This document shows, piece by piece, positions 1 to 11,796 of a DNA stretch of 64,000 bases. The translations under genes and the position numbers were made by a program. The notes under the pieces are model-generated. The model had not been told where the DNA came from. It ran no database searches and saw only the letters and a program-made list of their open reading frames with translations. The stretch covers positions 22,324,103 through 22,388,102 of the forward strand of contig CM067519.1 in NCBI GenBank assembly GCA_034509495.1, read 5' to 3'. This DNA comes from Acestrorhynchus altus. Lineage: Eukaryota > Chordata > Actinopteri > Characiformes > Acestrorhynchidae. How positions within the stretch are numbered: position 1 is the first letter of the stretch; each line of letters begins with the position of its first letter.

Positions 1-135
1 TTGTGCTGCTGGGTTAGTTTAGGATACACTGGGAGATTCAGTGCTGGCAGGCCTTGCATGGAAAAGCTGGTTCTACTGTATATGGAAGCAACCATACATT
101 AATATATTGTTTGTAATGAACAGGTGACAGGCATC

Positions 136-567
136 CACTGATCGACCATAACATGACAACCACCTTCTTGTTCTCCCTTCTTTAACCATGCAGGAACACT
201 TTGAAGTTCTACAACAATCTGTAGTCCATCTGTTCCTCATTGTGGGCAGTGTCCTGTGAGCACTGATGAAGGACTAGAGGATGACCAACACACCACAAGG
301 TGGACCAACTAGGTAGGAGAGTCTAATAGATTGGACACATGTTTAAAACCTCCAGCAGCACCGCTGTGTCTGATCCACTTGTACCAGTGTAAAAAACATT
401 AACAACCCCCCTCTGTAGCCCTGTGGTGGTCCTCCAGGGTCCAGGACATTGAAGATCACGGAGAAAGTGGACTAACGAAGGATGGAAAGAAACAGATGGA
501 CGGCAGCGTGTAATTATAGAACTTCAGGGCTGAAATGCTGATTAAATGGACAGAGAATGCAGAAACA

Positions 568-606
<39 letters not shown>

Positions 607-625
607 TTGTTATGGTTGATTGGTG
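136..625. mobile_element. Foldback MITE-like element with inverted ends
   Basis: The left end CACTGATCGACCATAAC (from 136) is the inverted counterpart of the right end GTTATGGTTGATTGGTG (ending 625). The inverted similarity continues inward: the CAGATGGAC region at about 494-502 is mirrored near 225-233. The ends match a repeat very common in ostariophysan fish, whose termini read CACCGATCAGCCATAACATT. It encodes no protein and looks like a non-autonomous DNA transposon, probably Tc1/mariner-mobilised. A 13-unit ATG microsatellite (568-606) lies inside the right end. No clear target-site duplication was seen. Confidence 0.7.
568..606. repeat. (ATG)13 microsatellite
   Basis: Thirteen uninterrupted ATG units inside the right arm of the foldback element. 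The poly-Ile frame read on the minus strand is an artefact of this tract. Confidence 0.95.
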
Positions 626-769
626 TACATAGCAGTTTACCTGTCACAGATTCTTGCAAATGCATACAGCATATACTGAACTGAACTCACCATCCCTGTT
701 TTGGTCCCACTTCAAACACAGTTCAGTGGGTCTTCCGCTGAATTAACATCCCGAATCCAAGATAAGCAT

Positions 770-1130
770 AGATGCCAGTTAAATGCTGTTTTCTAGGCTT
801 CATATCTCCGGGCTGACAGACATTGCACACATATCCCAGCCTTACCCAAGACTTAAATTTCTAACCATGGCCTCATCATTGTGTGAGTAATCCAGCTCAG
901 AAAACAGCTAAAACTCAACAGTGTTGAATCGCAGTTTAAATGCCAAAGGAGCTTCTAGTGCATCTTCACTGATGTGTCCATGTGTACATGCTCAACCTGC
1001 ATGCAGACTCCAACTGATCAGTGAGTGGGGTGGGGCTAATGACATCACATCATCTGACCCAGATATTGGGTTATAGAGGTAAGTGAGAAGGAAGGTGTCT
1101 CTTTTTTTGCTCACACAGTGCACTTTTCAC
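770..1130 (-). repeat. Family A dispersed repeat copy
   Basis: This copy is reversed relative to those at 3.8, 8.1, 18.6 and 44.3 kb. Shared pieces are the TTTTCTAGGCTTCATA segment, GCTCAACCTGCATGCAGACTC near 990 (reverse of a segment at about 3834) and AATGACATCACATCATCTGA. The family has no coding capacity that I can see and I do not recognise its name. Confidence 0.55.
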
Positions 1131-1180
1131 AATAAAAGTCCTAAAAGTGATAATACTAATACATACACTGACTGGCAGTG

Positions 1181-1720
1181 TCAAATTTGTACTATAGTGT
1201 AATATTTGGCGGGAGCGCTTTTAGATTTGAGTACAGCATGCATTTGCTGTGGCATTGGTTCCATAATCTTGTGCAATGTCACTACATTTATTTCTGTCCA
1301 GAGTTGCATTCGTTTTCCCCAAGATCTTGTGTTGATGATGGAATATTTGGACCATTGCGCAAAATTCTTTTCCAGCACATCCCAAAGATTCTCAGTGGGG
1401 TTCAGGTCTGGACCGGGCAATCCATGTGTGAAAATGATGTCTAGGACTCCCTGAACCACTCTTTCACAATTTGTGCCTTATGAATTCTGACATTGTCACC
1501 TCGGAATATGCCTGTGCCATCAGGGAAGAAAAAATACATTGAGGAAAATTCTTTACGCTCCCTAGCAAATTGAAGCTGTTTTTGCTGGTTAGACTCACAG
1601 AGAAGAGGTTTTCTTAAGGTCACACAGCTGTTTATTCCCTGTTCAGTCCAACTTTTTAATAATTTTGGACAGTTCTTAACCCAATTTTAGTAGTTTTTGC
1701 TTCTACTTAGATGATTTCTC
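1181..1720 (-). pseudogene. Tc1-like transposase remnant
   Basis: The minus strand reads as a broken Tc1/mariner transposase. About 1441-1720 gives helix-turn-helix-like KIGLRTVQNY, then RKPLLCESNQQKQLQFARE and the catalytic-core stretch GDNVRIHKAQIVKEWF. After a frame change near 1450, 1181-1459 gives PGPDLNPTENLWDVLE and the C-terminal LHKIMEPMPQQMHAVLKSK. Two DDE residues (the D of GDN and the E of TEN) are visible. The segment carrying the first Asp has been deleted between QFARE and the FFFPDGTG stretch. It is clearly inactive. Confidence 0.85.
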
Positions 1721-1896
1721 TGCTCGTTGCCAATATGTTGACCCTTCGGAAACAGAGGATGTGTTTTTCAACGTGAGAAGCTACTCCCTGCATCAGTTAG
1801 GGTTACATAACTTTTTACCAGCTGAAACATAATGGCCCCACTTGCAGCAGTTATCCAATGAGAGGGTCTTACCTATTTGCTAGTTTAAAGTTTTGC

Positions 1897-1918
1897 TTGT
1901 TTGTTTGTTTGTTTGTTT
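1897..1918. repeat. (TTTG)n microsatellite
   Basis: Short TTTG tetranucleotide run of about five units. Confidence 0.9.
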
Positions 1919-1929
1919 CCCTTTATTTG

Positions 1930-2530
1930 GACGAGTCAAGTATTTCACAGAAATTATTATGATACATATTATCCATCATAAATAAAACCTGGGCAAATTC
2001 ATAGAAATATTTTCAAACATTTCACAAATGTGAGTACCCTAAGATCTCAACAACAACATCTGCCGTGTGAGACTGTCTCCTATAAATGCATTTTTTGGTG
2101 AATAAACGTAAACCATGAAAACATCCTGCAAAATTGGTTTAGGCTTAAGGTTAAATAATCTCCCGGCCTTCCTGAAAATTTCCTGTTATTCAAGCCTTTT
2201 TCATTTTTTGTTTATGATCTGACGCAGTGAGATTTTGTACCTTAGATGACGGATACACTAATGGTTTGGAATCGAGACCTTGCTTCAGTTTTTTTTATTG
2301 GCTTTCAGTAAAGGATTATGAAGTTGCTTTATTAGCGGTTTAAAACCCACAGTTAACATAGATACAATACGTGTGTGAGGAGTAATTAGGGACCAAACTA
2401 TAAGGCAGGCCTGGGGACGTTAAGAAATGCTCTCTTTAAGCAGTGGTTAAAATGAATGGAAGTCCATGTAGGGCTGAACAATCAAAAGGACAGAGTGACC
2501 TTCTGCATCCACAGCAGCGGAACAGTGGAC
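1930..2530. other. Intergenic, no feature seen
   Basis: AT-rich DNA upstream of the receptor gene. Open frames are short and the only repetitive element is the CT/CA tract that follows. I see no gene or recognisable transposon. Confidence 0.5.
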
Positions 2531-2533
2531 CAT

Positions 2534-2554
2534 ATCTCTCTCTCTCTCCCTCTT

Positions 2555-2590
<36 letters not shown>

Positions 2591-2591
2591 C
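2534..2591. repeat. (CT)n(CA)n compound microsatellite
   Basis: A CT-rich run to 2566 followed directly by about 13 CA units. Overlapping open frames in several phases are produced by this tract. Confidence 0.95.
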
Positions 2592-2954
2592 ATGGAGGGC
2601 TTACACAGCAGCAGAAGTGCGACTGTTCCCAGGGGGTTTCAGCCCAGAGGACGTGGCAACAGAAACAAGCGGAGGTACTGGCAGGGAAGAGGCATGTTTC
2701 ACAGGTGGAAAACACAAAAGATAAATTTGTTTGCATGTTGGGAATAAACCCAAGTCCACACATTCTCCCTGCACTGTGGTCCACTGTGTGGTCTGTATTT
2801 TTAGCATTTTTTGGACATCTTTCAGAATGCAGTTAGTCTTCGCTATGCAATGCAAATGCAAACTCATCTATATTGAATATGCTGAGATGTTCACCAGCAA
2901 TCTGCTGAGATCGTGCTCACCACAAGTCAAAAAGAATGCCCTACCTGGAATCAT

Positions 2955-3165
2955 CCTCACATTTCTGTGGACACTCCTTCTAATGAACACATTGAGATGC
3001 ACCCATTTCTGGCACAGATGGGCAAATGCACACACAGCTTGTCTAGTCCCTGTAGAGAAGTACTTCCAATAGAATAGGACTCTCTGGAGCAGATAAATAT
3101 GAACCTGTTGGCTCCATGCCTGACACAGGGTGTGGAGCAGTGTGTGTTCTCTGGAACAATGGAAC
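2955..3165. repeat. Family C repeat copy (Tc1-type non-autonomous)
   Basis: It contains GCAAATGCACACACA (about 3025) and CCAATAGAATAGGACTCTCT (about 3066), both shared with copies at 18.8 kb and 40.2 kb, and the GTGGACACTCCTTCTAATGA edge seen again near 18790. The full family in fish ends with a Tc1-like ATTTGGAC edge as I recall. It has no coding capacity. Confidence 0.6.
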
Positions 3166-3450
3166 TCCATCCAGTTGAAAGTTGAAGATGAGGTGGGGTG
3201 GTGATCATCAAAGTCTTCCCTGGACAGTAGAGACAGGTATAGGTATAGGGTATATTAGTATGCATCAAATGTATGAAATAGCCTTTAAGTGCTGCAAAAG
3301 TAACCCATTTTGAATGCAGCATGGTTGTGATGTCACAATCCTGACTTATGTTTTTCATATCATCTCTCTATTCAGCATTTTAGCCCACTATGTTGAAGTG
3401 AGTAGGACAGTTTAAATGAGACACGTATAATGATGTGCTTTTCTCTGGAG

Positions 3451-3630
3451 CAATGTGTCCTAACCCTGGTCCTTCAGTACCTCCAGCCCTGCACATGTTA
3501 GTATTTTCCCTGCTGTAACACACCTGCTTCATTTTAGAAATGGCTTGTTAATGGGATGATTAGTTAGTTCAGGCCTGTCGAGAGCAGGGAAAACACTAAA
3601 ATGTGCAGAGCAGGTTAAGAAGCACTGCTC
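3451..3630. mobile_element. Palindromic MITE-like element (CCTGGTCC type)
   Basis: The left arm TAACCCTGGTCCTTCAGTAC ... TAGTATTTTCCCTGCT is mirrored by AGCAGGGAAAACACTAAAATGTGCAG in the right arm. This matches a very common teleost foldback repeat of about 180 bp. The arms have diverged. Confidence 0.65.
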
Positions 3631-3659
3631 CACAGTGAGCACCACAGCTTCAGAGCTTT

Positions 3660-4320
3660 AAATCATCTTACAGAGGTAGGCATTAGGAGTCTGGTTCTGG
3701 ATCCCTTATAAGTGTAGCTTGCCTGTGAAGTAAAAACGAGCCCCAGTCAACCCAACCAAGAGAGCAAAAAGGCCCTTCTAGTTTTCCTCTGTAACACAAT
3801 ACCTGGGTCAGTGATGTCATCAGCTGATCGGTCAGAGTCTGCATGCAGGTTGAGCATGTACATGTGGACAGAGCAGTAAACATGCACTGTAAGGCTGCAA
3901 TGGCATTTAAATGGAATTAAATTCAGTTGGAAATGAGTGAATGTTAGCTGTATTTCAGGCTGGATTCATTTTTTAATGAATTATTTGTAATAATTAGATT
4001 GAAAAATACATTTATGAAAATTTTTTCTTCAAAATGCTACACAGTAGTCCTAAAAAATATAATATAAATGCAATTGGACAAAGCAGTAAACATGCACTGG
4101 GAGATAAACTGTCCTCCATAGACATAAACTACATGTCTGTAGGTTACTCTGATCCTGAAGAGTATGTTGCACTCATTTCTCGCAGCACCTATGAAGGCAA
4201 CTAACTGAATTAACAACATGTCAACGTTACACACACATCCCTCTACAGACCAATGATTGTCATATATATGGAGATGAAAGTGTCCCTGCTTTATTCTGAA
4301 CCACGACAACCCAGAGAACC
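3660..4320 (+). repeat. Family A dispersed repeat, two adjacent partial copies
   Basis: The segment 3800-3960 has TGGGTCAGTGATGTCATCAG, TTGAGCATGTACATGTGGAC and the family core CAGTAAACATGCACTG. The same core recurs at about 4084-4099, followed by a TCTGTAGGTTACTCTGATCC stretch seen again (reversed) near 7340 and 55280. The two pieces may be a partial duplication or one rearranged copy. Confidence 0.55.
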
Positions 4321-4329
4321 CTTTGAATG

Positions 4330-5460
4330 CTACAGTCCTTCTTTGCCTGGTTAAACGTTTATCTCCTCAACAAACTTCTTGCAGACAATTATTTATAGAA
4401 CTTTTAGAGCACTACACAGGTTTTTATTATTCATATGAGTCAAAGATCCATTTTCAGCACTATACAAACCCCCTTTTCACTCTGAATACGGTCAATTTGA
4501 GGCTGCAGGGCTCATTTTGGAAATGCACCACAGTCTAAAGCTGGGCAGGAATGTAATACTCAGCTAAAGCATTGCTTAAGCTGTCACATGATGAACAATG
4601 AGACACTTATCAACTGCAGTCTACAAACTGGAAACTGGAACTGGGAATGCAGTTTTCCTCTCATGTAAAGCCCAGCTTGCCATCATCTCTAGCCATCAAT
4701 GCAAATACAAGTGTCTTGTTTTGGAGACAACATTTTAACATTGTATTGAGTATAGTGTAATATCGCACAGAAGCACTTACGACACCCAGCAGAATATGCT
4801 GCGGGGATGAGGACCGGGGGAAGAGTGCGAGTTTATTATGATCAAGTTACCATTAGTGCTGGTTCAGGCTGATAGCAATCGTCTCTGCATTGGCCTGCAC
4901 TCAGACAGTCTGATGGCTCCAAAGTGTGTTGATTTGATGAAACAATAGAGAACAATTTCCCTCAATGTATGTTCATAAACTAATTATGGGCTTCAGATAG
5001 ATGCGAAAGCATTACAAAAGGAGTTAAACCTTTTCTACTCTTATTTTTCCAGACCACTTGCAGCTTGCCTAGATGCAGACTGCACTCGTGAACACAAGGA
5101 TTCATAAGAGCTCTTGGCTGAAAGCAATGTCTATAAGAGAAATCTATAATTGGCATATAATCTATGTTAACCTGTAGAGCCCCAGGTTAGGTTTGTGGGA
5201 TATTTTTGTAGTCTGACAAATATTTATTCACTAAACAATTTTAAATGTATTTATAAGAAACACTCACACCTGCCAGATATTGTTATTGTTATCAGACTAC
5301 TCACATTGATCTTCATTCGAGAAGTAATTATTAACAGAATTGTGATAGTTGTGTGAATTTGTTTTGATCAGAAATTTACTTTCTCTACAGCGTTTCTGAT
5401 TATTTATATATTTATATTTATATTATGATATATTTATATCTTATAAGGACTAAAAACACT
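4330..5460. other. Intergenic, no gene seen
   Basis: Non-coding DNA without simple repeats. The open frame at 4323-4538 has no recognisable domain or supportive context. I report nothing else here. Confidence 0.45.
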
Positions 5461-5693
5461 CCACATCTCAGCTTTTGAGCCAAAAATGCAAGAATTTTGA
5501 TGAATTTTTGATGATATTTATAATTAAGTTGTTCAAAAATACTTGATAGTGGTCCAAATAAAATTGAAAAGCAATCAGAATGCCCTTTATTATCATTTTT
5601 TTGTATGTATCAGTATTATCCCTTCTCAGGAATTTAGTTCTTTTATTCTGATATGTGAACACTGAATGTCAGAAAAAAGAGCGAGAGAGCGAG

Positions 5694-5754
<61 letters not shown>

Positions 5755-5760
5755 AGCAAA
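5461..5760 (+). repeat. Family A 5' segment plus (GA)n tract
   Basis: The segment GTGGTCCAAATAAAATTGAA ... TGTATGTATCAGTATTAT ... TTCTCAGG is shared with 18390-18510 and, more loosely, 44235-44300, where it precedes the family A core. The copy is interrupted or extended by a GAGCGA/GA tract at 5681-5753. Confidence 0.5.
5681..5753. repeat. (GA)n microsatellite
   Basis: About 36 purine dinucleotide units, imperfect at the left end (GCGAGAG). Arg-Glu frames over it are artefacts. Confidence 0.95.
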
Positions 5761-5989
5761 CATTCCCTTTGTTCTGGGTTTTTTTTTTTTTTTCATGTGT
5801 AACCCAATTTACTCTATGTATGCATGCCAACACCTCATTATACCTTCATTACATTAAATGGGATAAAACTGATACATACATATAAAATAATAAAGGACAT
5901 TTAGTTCATTTTATCATTGTCTATTGTTTTGAAAAACAATTATGAACATCGTCATCAATGTAATCATTACAAATAACCCACCAAAACAC

Positions 5990-7860
5990 TCTGGATGATC
6001 AAATTTCAGTAGGATTTCTGAGATGTTTTTTGTCCTAATGAGCGTACATTAGTAAAAAAAAAGTAAATTTTTTGATCAAAACAAATTCATACAAATGAAC
6101 TGTTTACATCTCAAATGAAGACATATTGAGTAGCCTAGGATCTCCTAAAAACTATATCTGGTATGACTCTCCTCTAATTTTTTTTTTTTTTTATGTTTTG
6201 GAGAAATAAATGTATTTCAAACTAAGAGAGTATCCCACAAAATTTGCCAAGACCCCTAAAGTTTAAAAGTAAAAATAGTTTTTTTTGACCAAAATGAAAG
6301 AGGTTGTGCTTCAGTTTGTGCACCTAATTTTGCTGTATTCAATGAATCATTCATTCCTCCAGGAACCAAAGAATATAATGGGGTTTTAAAGGAGCAACAA
6401 TGGCGACACCCTGGAGCATCATGCGTTTATTATATATTTTGTGGTTTGCACTGTGCAACCCCCTCTGACAGCAATGCATCTTTGGTCCTGGGTCGCTTCT
6501 CTGAATTGGATCATGGTTCTAAGAATCCTGAACTGAACCAGTTCCAGAGTAAATTTGGATTAAAAGAGCTTTGAGTGAAAGGTTCCTCAGGGAACCAAAG
6601 ACTGTCATTTGAAAGAGTGTATGTATAGAACTCATATGAAGTGTTTTTTCTCCTTAACAAAGACCTCACATACCACATTTCAGTCTCCCATACACTGCAG
6701 TAATTCTTCTTGCTTTCCTCCCACCACAGGACAGGTTCAAGGTTACCTCCTAATGCACCATTTATCACGACTTCCACCCCATTTGAAACTTTAGACGTCC
6801 AGAAGCCCTTGAAAAGAGAAAATACACCCTTGCTTTTTAAGCTGATATGTGATGATGTAATGGATGGTTGGAGGCAGAAAGGTAACCTCCCATTCACTCA
6901 ATTGACATGACATCACAGACCTCAGTTTGGCAAGCTCAGGGCTCCTCAGGCACATTAACACAAAAAGAGAGACAAGCAGAGCAGTCAGAATAGCAAAATA
7001 GCAATTGGCAGACCATCTTTGGATCACCGTCTTGCAATTTGATCTTCTTCTGGCTGTTTCTGTTAATAAAACTTGTAATTGATCTCTGCCTGGTTTGCGA
7101 TTCATTGAAAAGCGGTTTGGGCTTCTGCATAATACTGAAAAGGGTTCTTTGTACTGATAGTGAAACTCTGGTATTCCATACGACTGTTTTAAGTATTTAC
7201 AAACCGTTTTTATCTAAGCAAAGAACCCTTTAAACATGGAACGTGTTCTTTGAGTTGTCATGATTCCATATAAAACAACAGCCTTAACTCTTAGAACCTG
7301 AGATCTCCGTTTTACATGCAGTATTCTAGGCTTCATAACTCAGGATCAGAGTAACCTACAGACATGACACATATCATAACAAACTACTTCTGTTTCCAAT
7401 TAAATCCCAGTTTATGTTGTTCATCCCAGTTTGTGTCCCAATGCATGTTAGGGCTTTCTCAGAATGCATTTATATTAGATATTTATTAAGACTACTGTCA
7501 AGAATTTTGAAAAACTCATCATAAACATCTTTCGATCTAATTATTAAAAATAACTGTGTAAGGTATAAAAGTCTTTAATTTACCTCCTTATAAGCAAAAA
7601 AAAACAAAAAAAAAACAACTAGCAGCAAATACATTTTTGTTTTTACCAAAACAAAGTCAAATTGATGTAAATATTGCAAAAATATTTAAATAGTTATATT
7701 TCAAATGAAAACCTATTTGACTGGCCTGTGATCTCCTGCAAATAACAATATCTGTATCTATAAATAACATAACTCTAAAAGTTCTAAAGGGTTCTTTGAG
7801 TTGGCAGGTTTCATATAAAATACTGCCTTTACTGAAGAACTAAAGGTAATGCTTTACACA
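5990..7860. repeat. Mixed decayed repeats (families A and E)
   Basis: Segments resembling each other occur at about 6090-6170 and 7690-7770 (CATCTCAAATGAAGACATAT versus ATTTCAAATGAAAACCTATT, followed by GATCTCCT in both). The stretches at 7130-7270 and 7780-7850 carry paired GGTTCTTTG / AAAGAACCCTTT motifs of the family E type. The segment 7300-7400 has CTAGGCTTCATAACTCAGGA, also near 55270. These look like eroded interspersed repeats; no gene is supported. Confidence 0.4.
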
Positions 7861-8059
7861 TGCATTTGTGGACGAGCTAAAAGATACAGACATATCAGTG
7901 AAAATGATAAAATCTTATGGACCAAAAACGGTAGAAAACATGGACAGTAGAATGTCCCTCAAAGTGAAGCAAGCAGAACTAGCACCTCTGCTGGCTGGTT
8001 ACAGCATGATGTTTAGCTATGCCCATGTTTCAGTGATCTTCAAACTTTTCAAGTTTATC

Positions 8060-8360
8060 CCTTTCCAGAGTTTTATAACCCAATTTCTGGGTCAGTGATG
8101 TCATCAGCAGAGCATGGAGAGAGCAGTAAACATGCACTGGAAGCTCCATTGGCCTTTAAACTGGGATTTAACTCAGTTGGAAATTAGAATTTTAGCTGTT
8201 TTCTGAGTTGGATAACTTATTGATCATTTATTACATATGGACTGTTAGATATGATGTTATATGTATTATGCCTGTAAGTTTCTCTGGTTCTCAAATATAA
8301 AGCCTAGAAAACAGCATGTAACTGCCGACAAAGTGCGAATCTCAGGTTCTAAACATTTCA
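8060..8360 (+). repeat. Family A dispersed repeat copy
   Basis: It contains CTGGGTCAGTGATGTCATCAG, the core CAGTAAACATGCACTGGAAG at about 8124, and ACTGGGATTTAACTCAGTTGG. The 44.3-kb copy shares the second half almost word for word. The edge near 8300 (AAGCCTAGAAAACAGCATG) is the reverse of TTTTCTAGGCTTCATA at 790. Confidence 0.6.
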
Positions 8361-8759
8361 AGTTAAACTGGTCAAACTGAGAATTTAGGGGAAATCTGCC
8401 TTGCTTCTGCACAGTAAGCTCATTGAAGACTTTTTGACGCTGACTTGGTCTGGAAGAAGGGGTTACATTCATCAAATGAGCATGCAAATCAAGCTGTCTC
8501 TGCTCTCTATTCCACAGATTCTGGTTGCAAACTTGAAAACAACCTATAACTTAGTAATTTACTTAGCAGTAATTTATGTGAAGCGATGGAGTAATATTAT
8601 ATAAATTGTAATGCAGCTTTAGAAAGTTCTCGCAAACATTGTCCAGCCCACTTCACCAGAATTATATAGTGCAGTTAGCAGCATCTTGAGCCCGAAGTAG
8701 CAATGATAGAGATAATATTCTTCTTATTAGAGGTCAGTGGAGCATCAAGATAATAAGGC

Positions 8760-8880
8760 TGATACTTTAAGGTCAAAATGGTGTTTTCAGTGGAATTCAC
8801 TTTACATAAAAAGATATAATTCAGTGTCATTTTGGTGCATTTCTATTGGTCCATTCATAATGAACTCATCAAAGGGAAGC
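8760..8880 (+). repeat. Family B dispersed repeat copy (partial)
   Basis: It holds CATTTTGGTGCATTTCTATT followed by GGTCCATTCATAATGA. The same sequence recurs with small changes at 22.2, 27.4, 46.2 and 63.2 kb. Confidence 0.55.
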
Positions 8881-9299
8881 CAATCAGACTGGATCACGTT
8901 TGCATAAATCAGCCTTAAAAGCATGATAAGAGAAAGAGCTTATTAAATTCTGAGGATTAAGAGAGGCTGGAAAATGGTCAGATTTGCCCCTCCTCTCTCT
9001 ATGGTTGAATTTACCCTCATATTTGTGTGTGCCACAGATTTGTGAATGTGGCCAAATTGTGAGTGTGCTGCGACCCTCATGGACCTCTTTAATCAGCTCT
9101 GTGTGAATATGGGTGGTCACACGGGGGCAACCGCCTTTGATCCTGCGAGTGTGTTGTGGGGGTCAACAGCTATTGCTCTCGTCCAGTTTCTGCCCTGGCC
9201 CAAATGGCAAATCTGGCCAGCAATTGAGGCTTTCACATCTAATAAAGCTGTCAAAGATGACGCAGCCAACTAACTGTGCTGTGAATGCATGTAACCCCC

Positions 9300-9300
<1 letters not shown>
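8881..9300. other. Non-repetitive block, candidate conserved element
   Basis: This is a balanced-composition stretch without simple repeats or family motifs, 12 kb upstream of epha5. It ends at a CT tract (9303-9339). The short open frames overlap on both strands and look accidental. Candidate regulatory DNA only by its appearance. Confidence 0.2.

Positions 9301-9302
<2 letters not shown>

Positions 9303-9339
<37 letters not shown>
9303..9339. repeat. (TC)n microsatellite
   Basis: About 18 TC units. Confidence 0.95.
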
Positions 9340-9340
<1 letters not shown>

Positions 9341-9849
9341 GGATGAGGGGGATTATGGAGATGAGGATGGCCATTGTTAGGGACTGGGCGACATTGTCTT
9401 TTTCCCGCTCAGAGCGGTTCTGCTCTTCCCCTCAGCTTGCTCAGTGCTCACAGTGATGAGCTGTCTCATTGGGAGAAATACCTAACAAAGCTGTTCTACA
9501 GTTCCAGTCTAAAACAGATGTGGCAAGCTTGTCAGATGGAAAAGCATGATTTTTTTTTCCCCCGCTCACATTTTTTTGTCTCTGCCCTTTGAAGTTTTAA
9601 TTGCCCTTCCCCCCCCACTGCCAAGTGCAGCAAGTTCCTGTACTGGTGTCATAAAATTGCCAATTAGACCGAGGCGATGTTAATATACAGTGCATTCTGT
9701 TTATAACAAATCACGTCTGGAGTTACAATTATGAAGAGCAAGTTGTATTTAATGTTTATGAGAAATTAACATTTTATTATCAAGTCTAATAATGAATGAA
9801 GGATCCAGATGAATCTTAATGTCCAAATATGTCACTGTTTATCACAGAA

Positions 9850-10075
9850 TTTTGAATGTATGGACAAAAGTATTGGGACACATGCTCATTCGTTTTTGGA
9901 GCATTATTGTCAGAACATTCAACTGCAAGAGTGTATCTCCAAAGCAAAACCAACCTGGAAGACAAAGTAACAAGATATAAGACTGAACTATACAAGATGT
10001 CTGAAGGTGTTCTGTGACCCTGTTGATGGTTAATCAGCTGTGCTTCCTTGGACCACTTTTGGTTGGTACTGACCA
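9850..10075 (-). mobile_element. Tc1-like transposon fragment
   Basis: The edge GGACAAAAGTATTGGGACAC (about 9859) is a common teleost Tc1-like end. The stretch CTTCCTTGGACCACTTTTGG at about 10045 matches the transposase-coding strand (reverse) of another fish Tc1-like family, also represented at 19.5-20.05 kb. This is probably two truncated elements side by side. No intact frame remains. Confidence 0.6.
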
Positions 10076-10089
10076 ATGTATTCCATTAT

Positions 10090-10380
10090 GATACCTATGA
10101 GTGGATCAGACACAGCAGTGCTGTTGGGGTGTTTCAACGATATGTCCACTGTCCACTCCTATCTCTTTGCTCCATTTAGAAGATGAAGCTCGTCGGTTTC
10201 TGCACAGTTCGTTTTGGTCATCCTCTAGTCCTTCATCGGTGCTCACAGGACGCTTCACACAGGACGCTGTTCAATACAGGGTCAATACAGTGTTGAGAAT
10301 GGTCCACCACCCACATATTCCTGCTCTGTGGTGGTCCTGTGGGGTCCTGATCATTAAAGAACAGGGTGAAAGAAGGGTAA
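10090..10380. mobile_element. Foldback MITE-like element, same family as 136-625
   Basis: GAGTGGATCAGACACAGCAG (about 10099), TCATCCTCTAGTCCTTCATC (about 10218) and CTGTGGTGGTCCTGTGGGGT (about 10325) correspond, inverted or direct, to GTGTCTGATCCACTTG, GATGAAGGACTAGAGGATGA and CTGTGGTGGTCCTCCAGGGT in the first element. The terminal inverted repeats are missing on both sides, so it is a truncated copy. Confidence 0.65.
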
Positions 10381-10394
10381 TATAGGGTGTAAAA

Positions 10395-10420
10395 ATATAT
10401 ATATATATTATATATATATG
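10395..10420. repeat. (AT)n microsatellite
   Basis: Short AT run directly after the truncated foldback element. Confidence 0.85.
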
Positions 10421-10439
10421 CTGTGAAAAGATATATATG

Positions 10440-11400
10440 GATTGTTTTTTTATTTTTTGTTTTGTTTTGTTTACATTTCTAAAATGATGTCTTCTCCATC
10501 ACTTCTCATGACTCTCTCTTTAACTATGCAATCCATGTTGCGACACAGATGCCAGACTTTATGGCTGAAGGTTGTGTTTGCTTTCCGCACATCACCCAGC
10601 TGCTGGGTTCGACTGTAGCCATCAAGAGAATACACTCTAAGCAACCATAAATTAACACCTGCTGAAATCAGCGGCGCCGTGCCACTGCTCACCTGGAATG
10701 AAATGATGCTTACTGTATATTGCATCAGGTTGAGAGATGCAGTGCCATTCTGAAATGCTTCACACGCAGAGCAGCTCCTCTGCGTTAATTGTGAGGGTAT
10801 GAATGTGACCTCTGTGGAAATCTATTTGGGAAAACTTCATAAGTGGTGTTAGCTTACTTATTGTTCTGAGATTGATGTGTTAATTAAAACATAGCTTTAA
10901 TTAGGACCCCATATTGTCTTAGTGCAGCTCTTTTCACAGCATGACCTAAGAGGCATTCCGAACAAGAATTCCTTCGGAATGTTGAAGGAGTCTGCAGCCC
11001 CCTTTAGTTTTCCCAGATCTGCTGGGCTCTTTCTACTCCTGTAATTTTCTGAATTTCCACGTTATTAAATTGATGAAAGGTAAACAAAGCCTTTCAGAAT
11101 AGAGTAGTGAAGTGCTCTGTTCTGTTAACTGGCAGCTCATTATTGTTCACGGTGGTGCTGAATGGAATCCGATGTCCAAAGCATTTAACATCTATAAAGC
11201 AACCATATCTCATTATCTCATGGCCTACAATAGATGTCATGTATGATAGGAAAGTACGTGTGGAGCATTGTGGGGAAACAGTACCAAAATTTTAATATTG
11301 TCATCACCATACAAAACATGTCCAATCACCACCATAAGTAAACAAAACAATTTGAAACATTCTTCATTAAAGTTTGCACCTTAAAATTGAATTCTGTACA
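10440..11400. other. Intergenic, no gene seen
   Basis: Mixed-composition DNA without simple repeats. Short frames at 10471-10725 (minus) and 11107-11295 (plus) have no recognisable domain. Nothing supported. Confidence 0.45.
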
Positions 11401-11404
11401 TATT

Positions 11405-11428
11405 TTTATTTATTTATTTATTTATTTG
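11405..11428. repeat. (TTTA)n microsatellite
   Basis: Six TTTA units. Confidence 0.9.
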
Positions 11429-11745
11429 TTAACTTAACATCTATCCTAATCACTATGACAAGAAAATAGCTAATACGTCCCTTCAGATAAACAACTTTTG
11501 ATGTTTCAAAGCAATTAAGTAATTATATGTGTAATTACACTCCAAGATATTTATTTTAGTAAATTCATTCAAGAATAAAAATACCTTTTCGACAATTTTT
11601 TTGTTTGTTTTAAAATCCACAAAAAGTGAGTATTGGGAAACAATGCTACAAATGTTGCTTGCAATAAAATACATTTTAACATTTAAATGCTCACATTGGT
11701 CAGAGATTCTTCATTTGTTTCAATAAACAATTGTGTAAAAAAACA

Positions 11746-11747
<2 letters not shown>

Positions 11748-11794
<47 letters not shown>

Positions 11795-11796
11795 TT
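11748..11796. repeat. (TA)n followed by poly-T
   Basis: A 28-base TA run joined to about 20 T residues. Confidence 0.9.
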
